Shown piece after piece: positions 43,487-51,199 of a stretch of DNA of 54,788 nucleotides. Each line of letters opens with the position of its first letter. Position 1 is the first letter of the stretch. Source of the stretch: an uncultured Gammaproteobacteria bacterium (GTDB taxonomy: Bacteria > Pseudomonadota > Gammaproteobacteria > Pseudomonadales > Ketobacteraceae). Below the pieces are notes generated by a model. That model was not told the origin of the DNA. It worked only from the letters and a program-made list of their open reading frames with translations, and did not search any database. Location of the stretch: contig CAJXXT010000008.1 of the NCBI GenBank assembly GCA_913063495.1, forward strand, positions 1 through 54,788, written 5' to 3'. A program made the translations under genes and the position numbers.

Positions 43487-44224
43487 ATGCCTGAAAATTC
43501 ACAAGAAATCATAAAAAAAACCACGGCCCAAACAATTTTTGAGGATTTAAGAAGCCAGATTATTTCAGGGCAGCTTCCAGCAGGTAGCCTGCTGCCCTCA
43601 GAAAGAAATATGGTTGAGAGTTACAACAATTCTCGTGGCGCCATTCGAGAGGCCGTACAAAGATTAGGGCAAGCAAGGCTCATTACAATACAGCATGGCG
43701 GGCGGACACGCATTAACGACTATCGTAAAACGGCTGGTCTTGACCTATTAACAAGCCTTATTAAGCAAAATGATGTTGTTGATGTGAACGCTATTCGCAG
43801 CCTTATTGAAATGCGTACAGCCTTAGCCATCGACGCAGCACGCTTAGCTGCACTGCGAAGCGGCAAAGGGTTTGGTGAGGCATTGATTGAGAAAACACAA
43901 CAATTAAAAGAGTCAAATGATGATAATCGCTTAGAAATCGTCTTGGAATACTGGGATTTGGTTGTAGAGGGATCCAATAATATCGCCTACCAGCTTTCTA
44001 TCAATTCGCTACGTGATGTTTACGATATTTATCAACATGTCTTTAAGGTTCTTGTCAATGCTGATTTCCATTTCGCCTCCTATAATAAACTAACCCGCTC
44101 CATATTAAACGCTGAAGACAAGCTAGCACGTAACGCAGCTAAAAAACTCGTGGAACGGGATGCAGAACAACTTGGTGAGCTTCTTGACGTCTTTGAAAAA
44201 GCAGCCAACAGGTTCAAGCGTTGA
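43487..44224 (+). CDS. GntR-family transcriptional regulator, FCD (FadR) subfamily
   Basis: From the ATG at 43487 (GGAG before it) the protein has 245 residues. Residues 8-75 form the winged helix: 'IFEDLRSQIISGQLPAGSLLPSERNM' and 'SRGAIREAVQRLGQARLITIQHGGRTRI'. The rest is an all-helical FCD ligand domain ('IRSLIEMRTALAIDAARLAA', 'NADFHFASYNKLTRSILNAED'). Regulators of this subfamily bind TGGTnnnACCA sites and release them on binding acids or acyl-CoAs. Eight perfect CTGGTnnnACCAG palindromes flank the units around it, and one lies before its own unit. It is therefore the most likely regulator of the whole set; repressor action is inferred from operator positions. Confidence 0.92.
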   Translation: MPENSQEIIKKTTAQTIFEDLRSQIISGQLPAGSLLPSERNMVESYNNSRGAIREAVQRLGQARLITIQHGGRTRINDYRKTAGLDLLTSLIKQNDVVDVNAIRSLIEMRTALAIDAARLAALRSGKGFGEALIEKTQQLKESNDDNRLEIVLEYWDLVVEGSNNIAYQLSINSLRDVYDIYQHVFKVLVNADFHFASYNKLTRSILNAEDKLARNAAKKLVERDAEQLGELLDVFEKAANRFKR

Positions 44225-44252
44225 CAGCTTAATCTTCACGGTACTAACGAGA

Positions 44253-44272
44253 ATGCCCGCCAATACGGGCAT
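44253..44272. terminator. short hairpin between convergent genes
   Basis: ATGCCCG (44253-44259) pairs with CGGGCAT (44266-44272) around a 6-nt loop, between gene ends at 44224 and 44289. No T run follows, so strength is uncertain. Confidence 0.5.
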
Positions 44273-44288
44273 CACGTATTATATCCAA

Positions 44289-45599
44289 TTACTTAGCATT
44301 TTCCTCAATCCAAGGCGCCTGATTTTCTGCCAATACGGCAGCCGCTGAACTACCCAATACCAAATCTTTATTCGGTATAAGGTTTGCAAGCTTTAATATC
44401 ATTCCCGCTTCATCACCAACTACGCTTGCATTGGTATAAAAAAACAAGGTTGTCTCATTATCTAGTGAAAACCACTCCCAGGAACCATGTATATATTCAA
44501 TATCGCCACTAAGCCGAGAAAAATCTAAGGTGTTCTTATTTCGCCAATTATATTCCAATACATAGTCCACTCCAATGCTAATAACACCAAATCCTAACTC
44601 CAACTCCCAGTCGGCAACAATGTTGCCACCGATTTCTTTAACATCAACCTCATCGACCTGATCGAAGAACTCATGGTAACGATCAAATTTTAAGGTCATC
44701 GCTTTAGCTTTTTCAATCGGCACTTGTACGACGCGACCAGCAGAAATAAATAGTAAATCGACTGGATCGGAACCTTCTTTTTTTGGAATTTGTTGTTTTG
44801 GATGGATTAACATCAAGGTCCCAATCTTAGCCAAGGATTTAAAGGTGGTAGCTGAAACACCTAACTCTGAAATTTGTGGTGGTCTAGAACTTTTCGTGAA
44901 CATACTTTTAGGTGCAGATTCTTTTAATGTCTTTTCCAATTCTTTTTTTAGGGCATCGACAACCAAGGCAGTAGTACTAATAGGCATAGCAACCTCAAGG
45001 TCTGGCTGTGCATTGAGAACCATTCGAACCCAAAAACCCATGCTACGCATGTCGTTCCAAACCGTATAGATTACCATGGTAGTGTTTTTGCTAAGGGGCA
45101 CTAACTCCCAGCGGCCCATGTTCCCCTCAATATCCCCTTCCACATAATCCCAAACAATGTCGCCATTTTCCTCTTCTTGATAGCGAAGCGTGTAATCCAA
45201 ATTCACTTTGATAATAGGCAATAAAAACTTCAATTTAAAATCAACAACAACCCCTGATTTATCATTTTTCCGCACGTTAGATTTCTTTAACTGCGGCATA
45301 TATTCCTTATACCGCGAAAAATCAAGAATCGTCGATCGCACTTGTTCGATAGGCGCATCTATTGTTGCAATGGCTGAAACGAAGCGTACATCCACCCTCT
45401 CCTTTTCGTCATCTATAACTATTTCCATAGGCTTGGATTCATGAAGAATCGCAAGCTGATGTTTTTGAGTTATTGTACTAATTTTAGAAAAATCAATACC
45501 ACTATCTTGAAGTCGAGGTACCTGGGACGCCACAGCAGCGTTCACAATTAAACCACCAAATATAGAAATAGTAATAGAAATAAATATTATTTTTATCAT
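44289..45599 (-). CDS. exported tandem START/SRPBCC-like protein
   Basis: From the ATG at 45599 the protein has 436 residues with a signal peptide (to about residue 25, 'NAAVAS'). Two related halves follow. 'IDAPIEQVRSTILDFSRYKEYMPQL', 'NLDYTLRY' and 'GDIEGNMGRWELVPL' in the first match 'VPIEKAKAMTLKFDRYHEFFDQV', 'GVDYVLEY' and 'GDIEYIHGSWEWFSL' in the second. This pattern fits two SRPBCC (START-like) domains, which bind lipids or sterols in a deep cavity. A periplasmic carrier between FadL and the inner membrane is the likely role. The longer frame to 45650 would overlap the operator and hide the signal peptide. Confidence 0.75.
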   Translation of the reverse strand: MIKIIFISITISIFGGLIVNAAVASQVPRLQDSGIDFSKISTITQKHQLAILHESKPMEIVIDDEKERVDVRFVSAIATIDAPIEQVRSTILDFSRYKEYMPQLKKSNVRKNDKSGVVVDFKLKFLLPIIKVNLDYTLRYQEEENGDIVWDYVEGDIEGNMGRWELVPLSKNTTMVIYTVWNDMRSMGFWVRMVLNAQPDLEVAMPISTTALVVDALKKELEKTLKESAPKSMFTKSSRPPQISELGVSATTFKSLAKIGTLMLIHPKQQIPKKEGSDPVDLLFISAGRVVQVPIEKAKAMTLKFDRYHEFFDQVDEVDVKEIGGNIVADWELELGFGVISIGVDYVLEYNWRNKNTLDFSRLSGDIEYIHGSWEWFSLDNETTLFFYTNASVVGDEAGMILKLANLIPNKDLVLGSSAAAVLAENQAPWIEENAK

Positions 45600-45642
45600 G
45601 AAAAGCCCCGAGCCTTTTAGCGTTAGTTTATGCAAACCCAAA

Positions 45643-45655
45643 CTGGTCATACCAG
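45643..45655. promoter_or_regulatory. operator CTGGTCATACCAG (site 6)
   Basis: A perfect copy 44 bases upstream of the tandem START-like gene. It has the same 13 bases as sites 3 and 7. Confidence 0.8.
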
Positions 45656-45725
45656 AATAATGTATATACGCAACGAGTTCAACTCTCTTGATATAACCTA
45701 TAAGGCTTTTAGGGTAGGTAAAAAA

Positions 45726-46658
45726 TCAAACCTTATTTGTTGCTAGCTCTTCATTGAAGTGCCTAGCGGCAAACCTAGCCATTTTCTTTATTGCACTATT
45801 GGCTTCAGGTAGGTAAGGGGCCAATATTGGAAAAACATGCACTGTGTTTTTCCACACTTTATAGTCAACCTCTACATTTTGGCTTCGCGCCAATTCCACT
45901 AAGCGCTGGCTATCGTCAAAAACCACTTCAGACTCTCCCACCTGTATAAATAACGGGGGAAAATATTTTAAATCAGCAAAAAGAGGTGAAATTAAGTAAT
46001 GTTTGGTATCATAATCGGAAAGCATTTTTACGAGTTCAGGTATCCGGTGCACTGGTATCATCACGTCATTTCCAGCATTATAGATCATGGATTTTCCTGA
46101 GAGTGTTAAGTCAGTCCAGGGGGAAAGGCACATCGCAGCTACTGGCATGGGAAGCCCGTCATCTCTAAGGGATAACATGGTTGCTAGTGTCAAATTACCA
46201 CCAGCAGAATCTCCGGCTATGATAATATTAGCGCTATTGTAGCCGTTATTTAAAAGCCAGATGTACGTGGATTTACAATCATTCAAACCGGCAGGAAATG
46301 GAAATTCTGGCGCTTTTCGATAATCTACAGCAAGCACCTTACTGCCGGAGAGCTTACTAAGCCTTGTCGTAATACTGCGATGGGTGGTTGGTGAGAGCGC
46401 AATAAAGGCACCACCATGGATATACAAGACAACGTTTTTAGAATTTTTTGCTTTCTCATCAACCAGCCACTCTACTGGTACACCATCTATTTGTGATTGT
46501 ATTATTTTAACTGAACGTGGCATGGGAATTAATTTACATACTTCGCTAACAGTAGTTCGGCTTATATATCTAAGAAGCGGGTTAAATTCCACTTTGGAAA
46601 GGTAGGGTTTGACTATTAGCTTCAATCCGAAATTAATACAACTTGAACGAAAACTCAT
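45726..46658 (-). CDS. alpha/beta hydrolase of the hormone-sensitive lipase (HSL) type
   Basis: From the ATG at 46658, preceded by GAAGGAG, the protein has 310 residues. The oxyanion motif HGGAF, the nucleophile elbow GDSAGG and a late 'NTVHVFPILAPYLPEA' with the catalytic histidine are visible; the acid is in 'PPLFIQVGESEVVFDD'. It would hydrolyse an ester or lactone, perhaps freeing the alcohol or acid that enters the pathway. A gamma-lactone opening would link it to the dehydratase-like enzyme, but this is only an idea. The frame runs on to 46736, right up to the operator, but lacks a ribosome-binding site there. Confidence 0.88.
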   Translation of the reverse strand: MSFRSSCINFGLKLIVKPYLSKVEFNPLLRYISRTTVSEVCKLIPMPRSVKIIQSQIDGVPVEWLVDEKAKNSKNVVLYIHGGAFIALSPTTHRSITTRLSKLSGSKVLAVDYRKAPEFPFPAGLNDCKSTYIWLLNNGYNSANIIIAGDSAGGNLTLATMLSLRDDGLPMPVAAMCLSPWTDLTLSGKSMIYNAGNDVMIPVHRIPELVKMLSDYDTKHYLISPLFADLKYFPPLFIQVGESEVVFDDSQRLVELARSQNVEVDYKVWKNTVHVFPILAPYLPEANSAIKKMARFAARHFNEELATNKV

Positions 46659-46736
46659 AAATACTCCTTCGATAATGTGAGCAGAGAACCTTGCTCCGCA
46701 TTTAGGGTCGATATTTTTAATAGTAGCCATTTTCAT

Positions 46737-46749
46737 CTGGTCATACCAG
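46737..46749. promoter_or_regulatory. operator CTGGTCATACCAG (site 7)
   Basis: It lies between the divergent hydrolase and CoA-transferase units. A TATAAT at 46769-46774 puts the expected -35 for the plus strand at 46746-46751, overlapping the operator. Confidence 0.85.
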
Positions 46750-46799
46750 CTTGTTCGATATATGATTGTATAATATTATTAGAATATGGGAGAAACTGA

Positions 46800-47498
46800 A
46801 TGCAGGGCTTTAACAAAGTGGTATTAAGTTATGATGAAGCATTAGATGGCCTAACAAATAATATGACCATTATGGTTGGCGGATTTGGTCTTTGTGGTAT
46901 TCCCGAAGGACTTATTGGGAAAATAAAATGCATGGGAGTTCGTGAACTAACGTGCATATCAAATAACGCGGGCGTGGATGGATTTGGATTGGGTATCCTA
47001 TTAGAAGAGCAACAAATTAAAAAAATGATTGCATCTTATGTAGGTGAAAATTCGTTATTCGAAAAACAATTACTCTCCGGAGAATTAGCGGTTGAGTTAA
47101 CGCCCCAAGGTACACTCGCAGAAAAAATGCGAGCAGGAGGTGCAGGCATTCCCGCATTCTTCACCCCGTCAGGATATGGAACACCTATTGCCAAAGGTAA
47201 AGAAACTCGAGAATACAATGGAAAAATGCATGTATTGGAAGAGGCGCTTACCGCTGATTTTTCTCTAGTAAAAGCATGGAAGGCAGACACTATGGGCAAC
47301 CTTGTGTTCCGTAAAACTGCTATGAACTTTAACCCCATGGCAGCAACCGCAGGAAGAATTACAGTAGTGGAAGTTGAAGAAATTGTTAGGGCCGGTGAAT
47401 TGGATCCAAACCATATCCATACACCGGGAATTTATGTAAACAGGGTTATCAAGGGGTCATTTGAGAAGCGCATTGAGAAACTTACCGTAACAAAGTAG
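46800..47498 (+). CDS. scoA: 3-oxoacid CoA-transferase subunit A
   Basis: The protein has 232 residues, normal for ScoA/AtoD. '[15 protein letters not shown]', '[32 protein letters not shown]', '[30 protein letters not shown]' and '[12 protein letters not shown]' are standard for the alpha subunit. Together with ScoB it moves CoA from succinyl-CoA (or acetyl-CoA) to acetoacetate or another 3-keto acid. GGGAG seven bases before the ATG supports the start. The role in this set is probably to activate acetoacetate made by the BKACE enzyme at 22388-23251. Confidence 0.95.
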   Translation: MQGFNKVVLSYDEALDGLTNNMTIMVGGFGLCGIPEGLIGKIKCMGVRELTCISNNAGVDGFGLGILLEEQQIKKMIASYVGENSLFEKQLLSGELAVELTPQGTLAEKMRAGGAGIPAFFTPSGYGTPIAKGKETREYNGKMHVLEEALTADFSLVKAWKADTMGNLVFRKTAMNFNPMAATAGRITVVEVEEIVRAGELDPNHIHTPGIYVNRVIKGSFEKRIEKLTVTK

Positions 47499-47538
47499 TT
47501 ATACCCTATCCTTACCAGTGAAAAAAGAGGTTTTTATC

Positions 47539-48195
47539 ATGGCATTAACTCGCGAGCAACTTGCACAGCGCGTGGCACAAGAACTATGTGATGGATACTA
47601 TGTTAATTTAGGTATTGGTATTCCTACATTAGTTGCAAATCACGTCCCAGAAGGTATGGAGGTTATGCTGCAATCAGAAAATGGCTTACTTGGGATGGGA
47701 GAATTTCCGACAGAAGAAAATATTGATCCAGACCTCATTAATGCAGGCAAACAAACAGTCACTGCAGTTACTGGGGCATCATATTTTTCTTCAGCTGACA
47801 GCTTTACCATGATACGTGGTGGACATGTGGATCTAACCGTACTGGGCGCATTTGAAGTAGATCAGAATGGCAGCATTGCATCCTGGATGATTCCAGGAAA
47901 ACTGGTCAAAGGTATGGGAGGGGCCATGGATTTAGTAGCAAGCGCAAAAAACATCGTTGTTACAATGACTCATGCAAATAAAAAAGGCGAATCTAAATTA
48001 CTAAGGAAATGCACCTTACCCCTTACTGGTGCAGCCTGTATTAAAAAAATCGTTTCTGATTTAGCCTATATAGAAATTCATGATAGGAAATTCCATTTAA
48101 TTGAACGCGCTCCAGGGGTTTCTGTGGATGAGATTGTTTTAAAAACTGAAGGGGAGCTTATCGTGCCTGAGAATGTTCCTGAAATGGTTTTTTAG
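47539..48195 (+). CDS. scoB: 3-oxoacid CoA-transferase subunit B
   Basis: From the ATG at 47539 (AAGAGG eight bases before) the protein has 218 residues. 'YYVNLGIGIPTLVANHVPEG' and 'MLQSENGLLGMGEFP' include the catalytic glutamate of the family (SENG). 'GGHVDLTVLGAFEVDQNGSIASWMIPGKLVKGMGGAMDLV' completes the typical beta-subunit core. The gene lies 41 bases after scoA. The earlier in-frame GTG-type start would give seven extra residues without a good ribosome-binding site. Confidence 0.95.
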   Translation: MALTREQLAQRVAQELCDGYYVNLGIGIPTLVANHVPEGMEVMLQSENGLLGMGEFPTEENIDPDLINAGKQTVTAVTGASYFSSADSFTMIRGGHVDLTVLGAFEVDQNGSIASWMIPGKLVKGMGGAMDLVASAKNIVVTMTHANKKGESKLLRKCTLPLTGAACIKKIVSDLAYIEIHDRKFHLIERAPGVSVDEIVLKTEGELIVPENVPEMVF

Positions 48196-48208
48196 GTATC
48201 CTGGTGCG

Positions 48209-48976
48209 TTACTCTGATACCCAAGACCGTCTGAATTTCTTTAATATATTTTCAATATCCCCTCGATCTTTCATTCGCGTAAAGGCAGCATTGATTTGTG
48301 AAATTGGGAATGGTGATTTCTTTGAAAAACCACAATATATATCGTGCTTAGATGCTATTTTTTCTCCAATAGAATACTGGTCACGAGAGTTATTGCGCAA
48401 CATATAATACTCGATTAAAATATTGGAATCGATAAGCACGTCAATTCTATTATTGTCTAATTTCTTGAAATTTTGACTCAACGTATTAACATCATCCCGA
48501 ATAATAAGCTTTTGTTTAAAGTGATCCGTTAAGCCAACATAATAATACCCGAGAATAGTTCCTAATCGCTTGCTCTTTAGATTGTCAAAGGATTCAATGG
48601 GGAAGTAATTTTCCTTTTTTAAGACGAACCAATCCGACTCTTCGAACAACGGTATTGACCAATCATAATTCTCTGGATTGCTTACCCAAAGAGGGTTCCA
48701 AATGCAAACTCCATGAATACGTCCTTCTTCGAGTCCAGATACCAGTCTCTTCCTAGGGAGATTTTGATAGATAACGGGAACTCCCATTTCTTTACCCAAC
48801 CCATCGGCTAAATCCTTAAGGATGCCGCTTGAAAGGATTTCGTTATCACCTTGCGTTTCTAAGAATACGTAAGGCTCAGCATTGCCAGGAGAAAAGCTTA
48901 TAATCAATTCTTTAGCTTTTGCGCCATTTGCTATCAAAAGGATTGATATTAAGAGCCATTCACTTTTTATTGTCAT
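48209..48976 (-). CDS. periplasmic solute-binding-like protein (SBP_bac_3 type), orphan
   Basis: The protein has 255 residues with a signal peptide (about residues 1-21, ending 'GAKA'). The mature part has 'LSSGILKDLADGLGKEMGVPVIYQNLPRKRLVSGLEEGRIHGVCIW' and a second lobe 'LKSKRLGTILGYYYVGLTD', as in family 3 binding proteins. No permease genes are near. AAGGAAGG precedes the ATG. It converges on scoB with only 13 bases between, and no regulon operator lies in its upstream region apart from an imperfect TGGTCAAACCG at 49016-49026. The ligand is unknown. Confidence 0.75.
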   Translation of the reverse strand: MTIKSEWLLISILLIANGAKAKELIISFSPGNAEPYVFLETQGDNEILSSGILKDLADGLGKEMGVPVIYQNLPRKRLVSGLEEGRIHGVCIWNPLWVSNPENYDWSIPLFEESDWFVLKKENYFPIESFDNLKSKRLGTILGYYYVGLTDHFKQKLIIRDDVNTLSQNFKKLDNNRIDVLIDSNILIEYYMLRNNSRDQYSIGEKIASKHDIYCGFSKKSPFPISQINAAFTRMKDRGDIENILKKFRRSWVSE

Positions 48977-49343
48977 CTGCCTTCCTTAAACAAGGGCTGT
49001 TTACATGGTCAAACCGAGATGAAGCAAGAACCTTTCTAACTTGAGGTCTACAATTAATAATGGCGATGTTTGTGCCTTCGCCCAAGATTTAAAACGGGTC
49101 GCGGCGTACTTCCTTACCGTGCTCGTTTGTAGACTTATCAAGATTTAATTGGGGTTCTACTGCTGCCCTCTTTTAGAGTATCTGGTTCGCATTCAACAAT
49201 AACACAATTTCGGCCTGAATTTTTTGCAGTATATAGCCCTTGTTAGCACGTTCTTACACCGTATTTTTAGCATAACCGTTAGCCATCCGCCAATAACTAG
49301 GCTATCTTTTAGGCTTACGCTAGCAAAACGTTTGAGAGTGCCT
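48977..49343. other. divergent intergenic region between two solute-binding-like genes
   Basis: About 370 bases without a supported gene. The downstream frame is open to 49224, but a signal peptide and GAGAG favour the start at 49344. An imperfect half operator TGGTCAAACCG is at 49016-49026. Nothing else was seen. Confidence 0.35.
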
Positions 49344-50084
49344 ATGAACCCAAAACAGACGTCGCCAGACCTTCCGCTAATATTTGTAATACTTTGTTTT
49401 TGTTTAATATTCACCTCGCAAGTGCAGGCAAAAGAAATCAGAGCTGCCGTTGGAATGAGTTTAGCTCCCTATATTATTCAAGAAGACAATTCGGGTATGG
49501 AGATTGATATTGTCAGGGAGGCGTTGGCATTTAATGATCACACACTAACGCTTCGTTTCCCTCCGTTAAAACAAGTACCTGTTTTATACGCAAAGAAAGT
49601 GGTGGACGCAGCCTTAACTGTTAACGAAGCATTTGGCTTAAACGCCTGCCTATCTGACGTTGTTATTCGCTACCAGAATTACGCAATAACACTGAAAAGA
49701 TCCAGCCTAATCATCAACAACCTATCAGATCTCGCTGGTAAGAAAATTGTCGCATTTCAAAATGCAAAAAAGTACTTAGGTTCAGATTTTGCTGCGGCAA
49801 TAAAGAAGGCGCATTATTCAGAGGTCCACAAACAAACCCTTCAAGTTAACCGCTTATACCTAGGCAGAGATGATGTTGTTATTGCTGATAAGAATATATT
49901 TCTCTATTACAAATCAAAGATACAAAAATTCGATACCGCTGCCCCCCTAGTCTTTCACTCCATATTCCCATCCTCACCCTACCGGGTGGCTTTTCGCGAC
50001 CCTCAAATCTGCAAAGACTTCAACAGCGGACTTAAAAAACTAAAAGAGTCCGGTCGTTATGACAAGATTATGGCTCGTTATTGA
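49344..50084 (+). CDS. periplasmic solute-binding-like protein (SBP_bac_3 type), orphan
   Basis: From the ATG at 49344 the protein has 246 residues and a signal peptide (to about residue 33, 'SQVQA'). 'IRAAVGMSLAPYIIQEDNSGMEIDIVREALAF' is the usual first lobe, with 'LTLRFPPLKQVPVLYAKKVVDAALTV', and 'LSDLAGKKIVAFQNAKKYLG' begins the second. The C-terminal 'FNSGLKKLKESGRYDKIMARY' is typical for the family. It is divergent from a similar gene at 48209-48976, but the two are not close copies. No ABC transporter partner is present. Confidence 0.75.
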   Translation: MNPKQTSPDLPLIFVILCFCLIFTSQVQAKEIRAAVGMSLAPYIIQEDNSGMEIDIVREALAFNDHTLTLRFPPLKQVPVLYAKKVVDAALTVNEAFGLNACLSDVVIRYQNYAITLKRSSLIINNLSDLAGKKIVAFQNAKKYLGSDFAAAIKKAHYSEVHKQTLQVNRLYLGRDDVVIADKNIFLYYKSKIQKFDTAAPLVFHSIFPSSPYRVAFRDPQICKDFNSGLKKLKESGRYDKIMARY

Positions 50085-50205
50085 GCTTTTCGCGATGTTC
50101 AAGAAAGGTCAGATGAAAAAGAATTTGGTGGTATCTTTGTCGCCAGCAGAACAATCCAGCGCTTTAGATGCGTAAGTTATAACCGATTTATTGATTTTTA
50201 AAATA

Positions 50206-51009
50206 TTACCGCCACTTAGGCTCCCTTCTTTGTAAAAAAGCACTTATTCCCTCTTGTGCATCTGGAGACGCAATTGTTTTTGCAAGCATTTGTTGCAAAT
50301 AAGGTAGCGCCTCTTTCACTGTTTGATCCTCTTGGTGATAAAAGGCCTCCAGACCCAATTGCATGGTACCTGGAGCTAAACTCGCTAATTCTGACGATAA
50401 TTGTGCAACAGTTTCATTTAATTCAAGGATCGGGACAACTTCCGATACAAGCCCCCATGCTTTTGCTTGTTCAGCGTTAATTTTAAAACCACGCATAATA
50501 AAATCTAGACCAACACGTCGAGGCATTACTCGAAATAGAGAGGCCATAACCATATAAGGCCATAGCCCACGTTTGATTTCTGGCGCACTAAATGTCACTT
50601 CATCCGTAACAACTACATGAGTGGCGCTACAGATAAGCATAAGCGCACCGGCTATTACATGACCTTGGGCTTTGATAATCACCGGTTTATATAAATCACG
50701 AATACAACGACTAATATCAGTTGTATCTCCTCGGCTAGGCACCGTACTTTTGGTTACTCCCCCCCCTCCTGTCATCATTTTTAGATCACCGCCAGCACAA
50801 AAAACCGAGCCTTTAGCCGTAATCACTACCACTCTAATGCCTCTCTCTTGCTTTGCATAATCAAGGCAATAAATCAATTCATTCGCCATTACCATATTAA
50901 TGGCGTTTTTTGAATCTGGCCTATTCAGCGTTAACGTCATAACATAATCAGAAACTGCCCATTCAACCGCCTCGAAAACCAACCCATCCAAAGAGAGTGT
51001 AGCGCTCAT
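50206..51009 (-). CDS. enoyl-CoA hydratase/isomerase family protein
   Basis: The protein has 267 residues, normal for a crotonase. 'VMTLTLNRPDSKNAINMVMANEL' and 'FCAGGDLKMM' form the first oxyanion segment; the second, normally G-A-x-G-G-G, reads 'GHVIAGALML'. 'FSAPEIKRGLWPYMVMASLFRVMPR' carries one likely catalytic glutamate. It would hydrate the enoyl-CoAs made by the acyl-CoA dehydrogenases or the unsaturated product of the carboxylase. The operator at 51086-51098 lies in its promoter, which puts it in the regulon although it is 2 kb from the rest. AAGGAAGG before the ATG supports the start. Confidence 0.9.
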   Translation of the reverse strand: MSATLSLDGLVFEAVEWAVSDYVMTLTLNRPDSKNAINMVMANELIYCLDYAKQERGIRVVVITAKGSVFCAGGDLKMMTGGGGVTKSTVPSRGDTTDISRCIRDLYKPVIIKAQGHVIAGALMLICSATHVVVTDEVTFSAPEIKRGLWPYMVMASLFRVMPRRVGLDFIMRGFKINAEQAKAWGLVSEVVPILELNETVAQLSSELASLAPGTMQLGLEAFYHQEDQTVKEALPYLQQMLAKTIASPDAQEGISAFLQRREPKWR

Positions 51010-51078
51010 GTAATTACCTTCCTTAAAAGACCGTGCCGACCAAAGATAACGGTCGATTACACATCCATGAAAGAGCCT

Positions 51079-51107
51079 ATCGTATCTGGTCTAACCAGTA
51101 TGTGCAA
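51079..51107 (-). promoter_or_regulatory. sigma-70-like promoter of the enoyl-CoA hydratase gene
   Basis: On the minus strand TTGCAC (51102-51107) and TACGAT (51079-51084) are 17 bases apart, and the spacer contains the operator at 51086-51098. This is the clearest example of operator and promoter overlap in the set. Confidence 0.65.
51086..51098. promoter_or_regulatory. operator CTGGTCTAACCAG (site 8)
   Basis: A perfect CTGGTnnnACCAG copy 77 bases upstream of the enoyl-CoA hydratase start, within the promoter spacer. Confidence 0.8.
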
Positions 51108-51199
51108 GGAGTTATAATTCCTGCTTTCAGATTGTTCGCGTATGGGGAGTAAAGTGAGTGAAAATACTTACGGCATCACAATTGAGATCCTAAAAAACA

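Noticed and set aside
48196-48215. GGTATC...GATACC pair between scoB and the solute-binding gene as terminator
   Set aside because: Only six base pairs, no T run, and it overlaps the end of a gene.
49016-49026. TGGTCAAACCG between the solute-binding-like genes
   Set aside because: The second half-site is imperfect and flanking C/G are missing; all eight accepted sites are perfect.
51139-51198. Short plus-strand frame '[23 protein letters not shown]'
   Set aside because: Only about 20 residues, ends against the chemotaxis gene, and has no recognisable family; it could be a gene remnant, but support is too weak.
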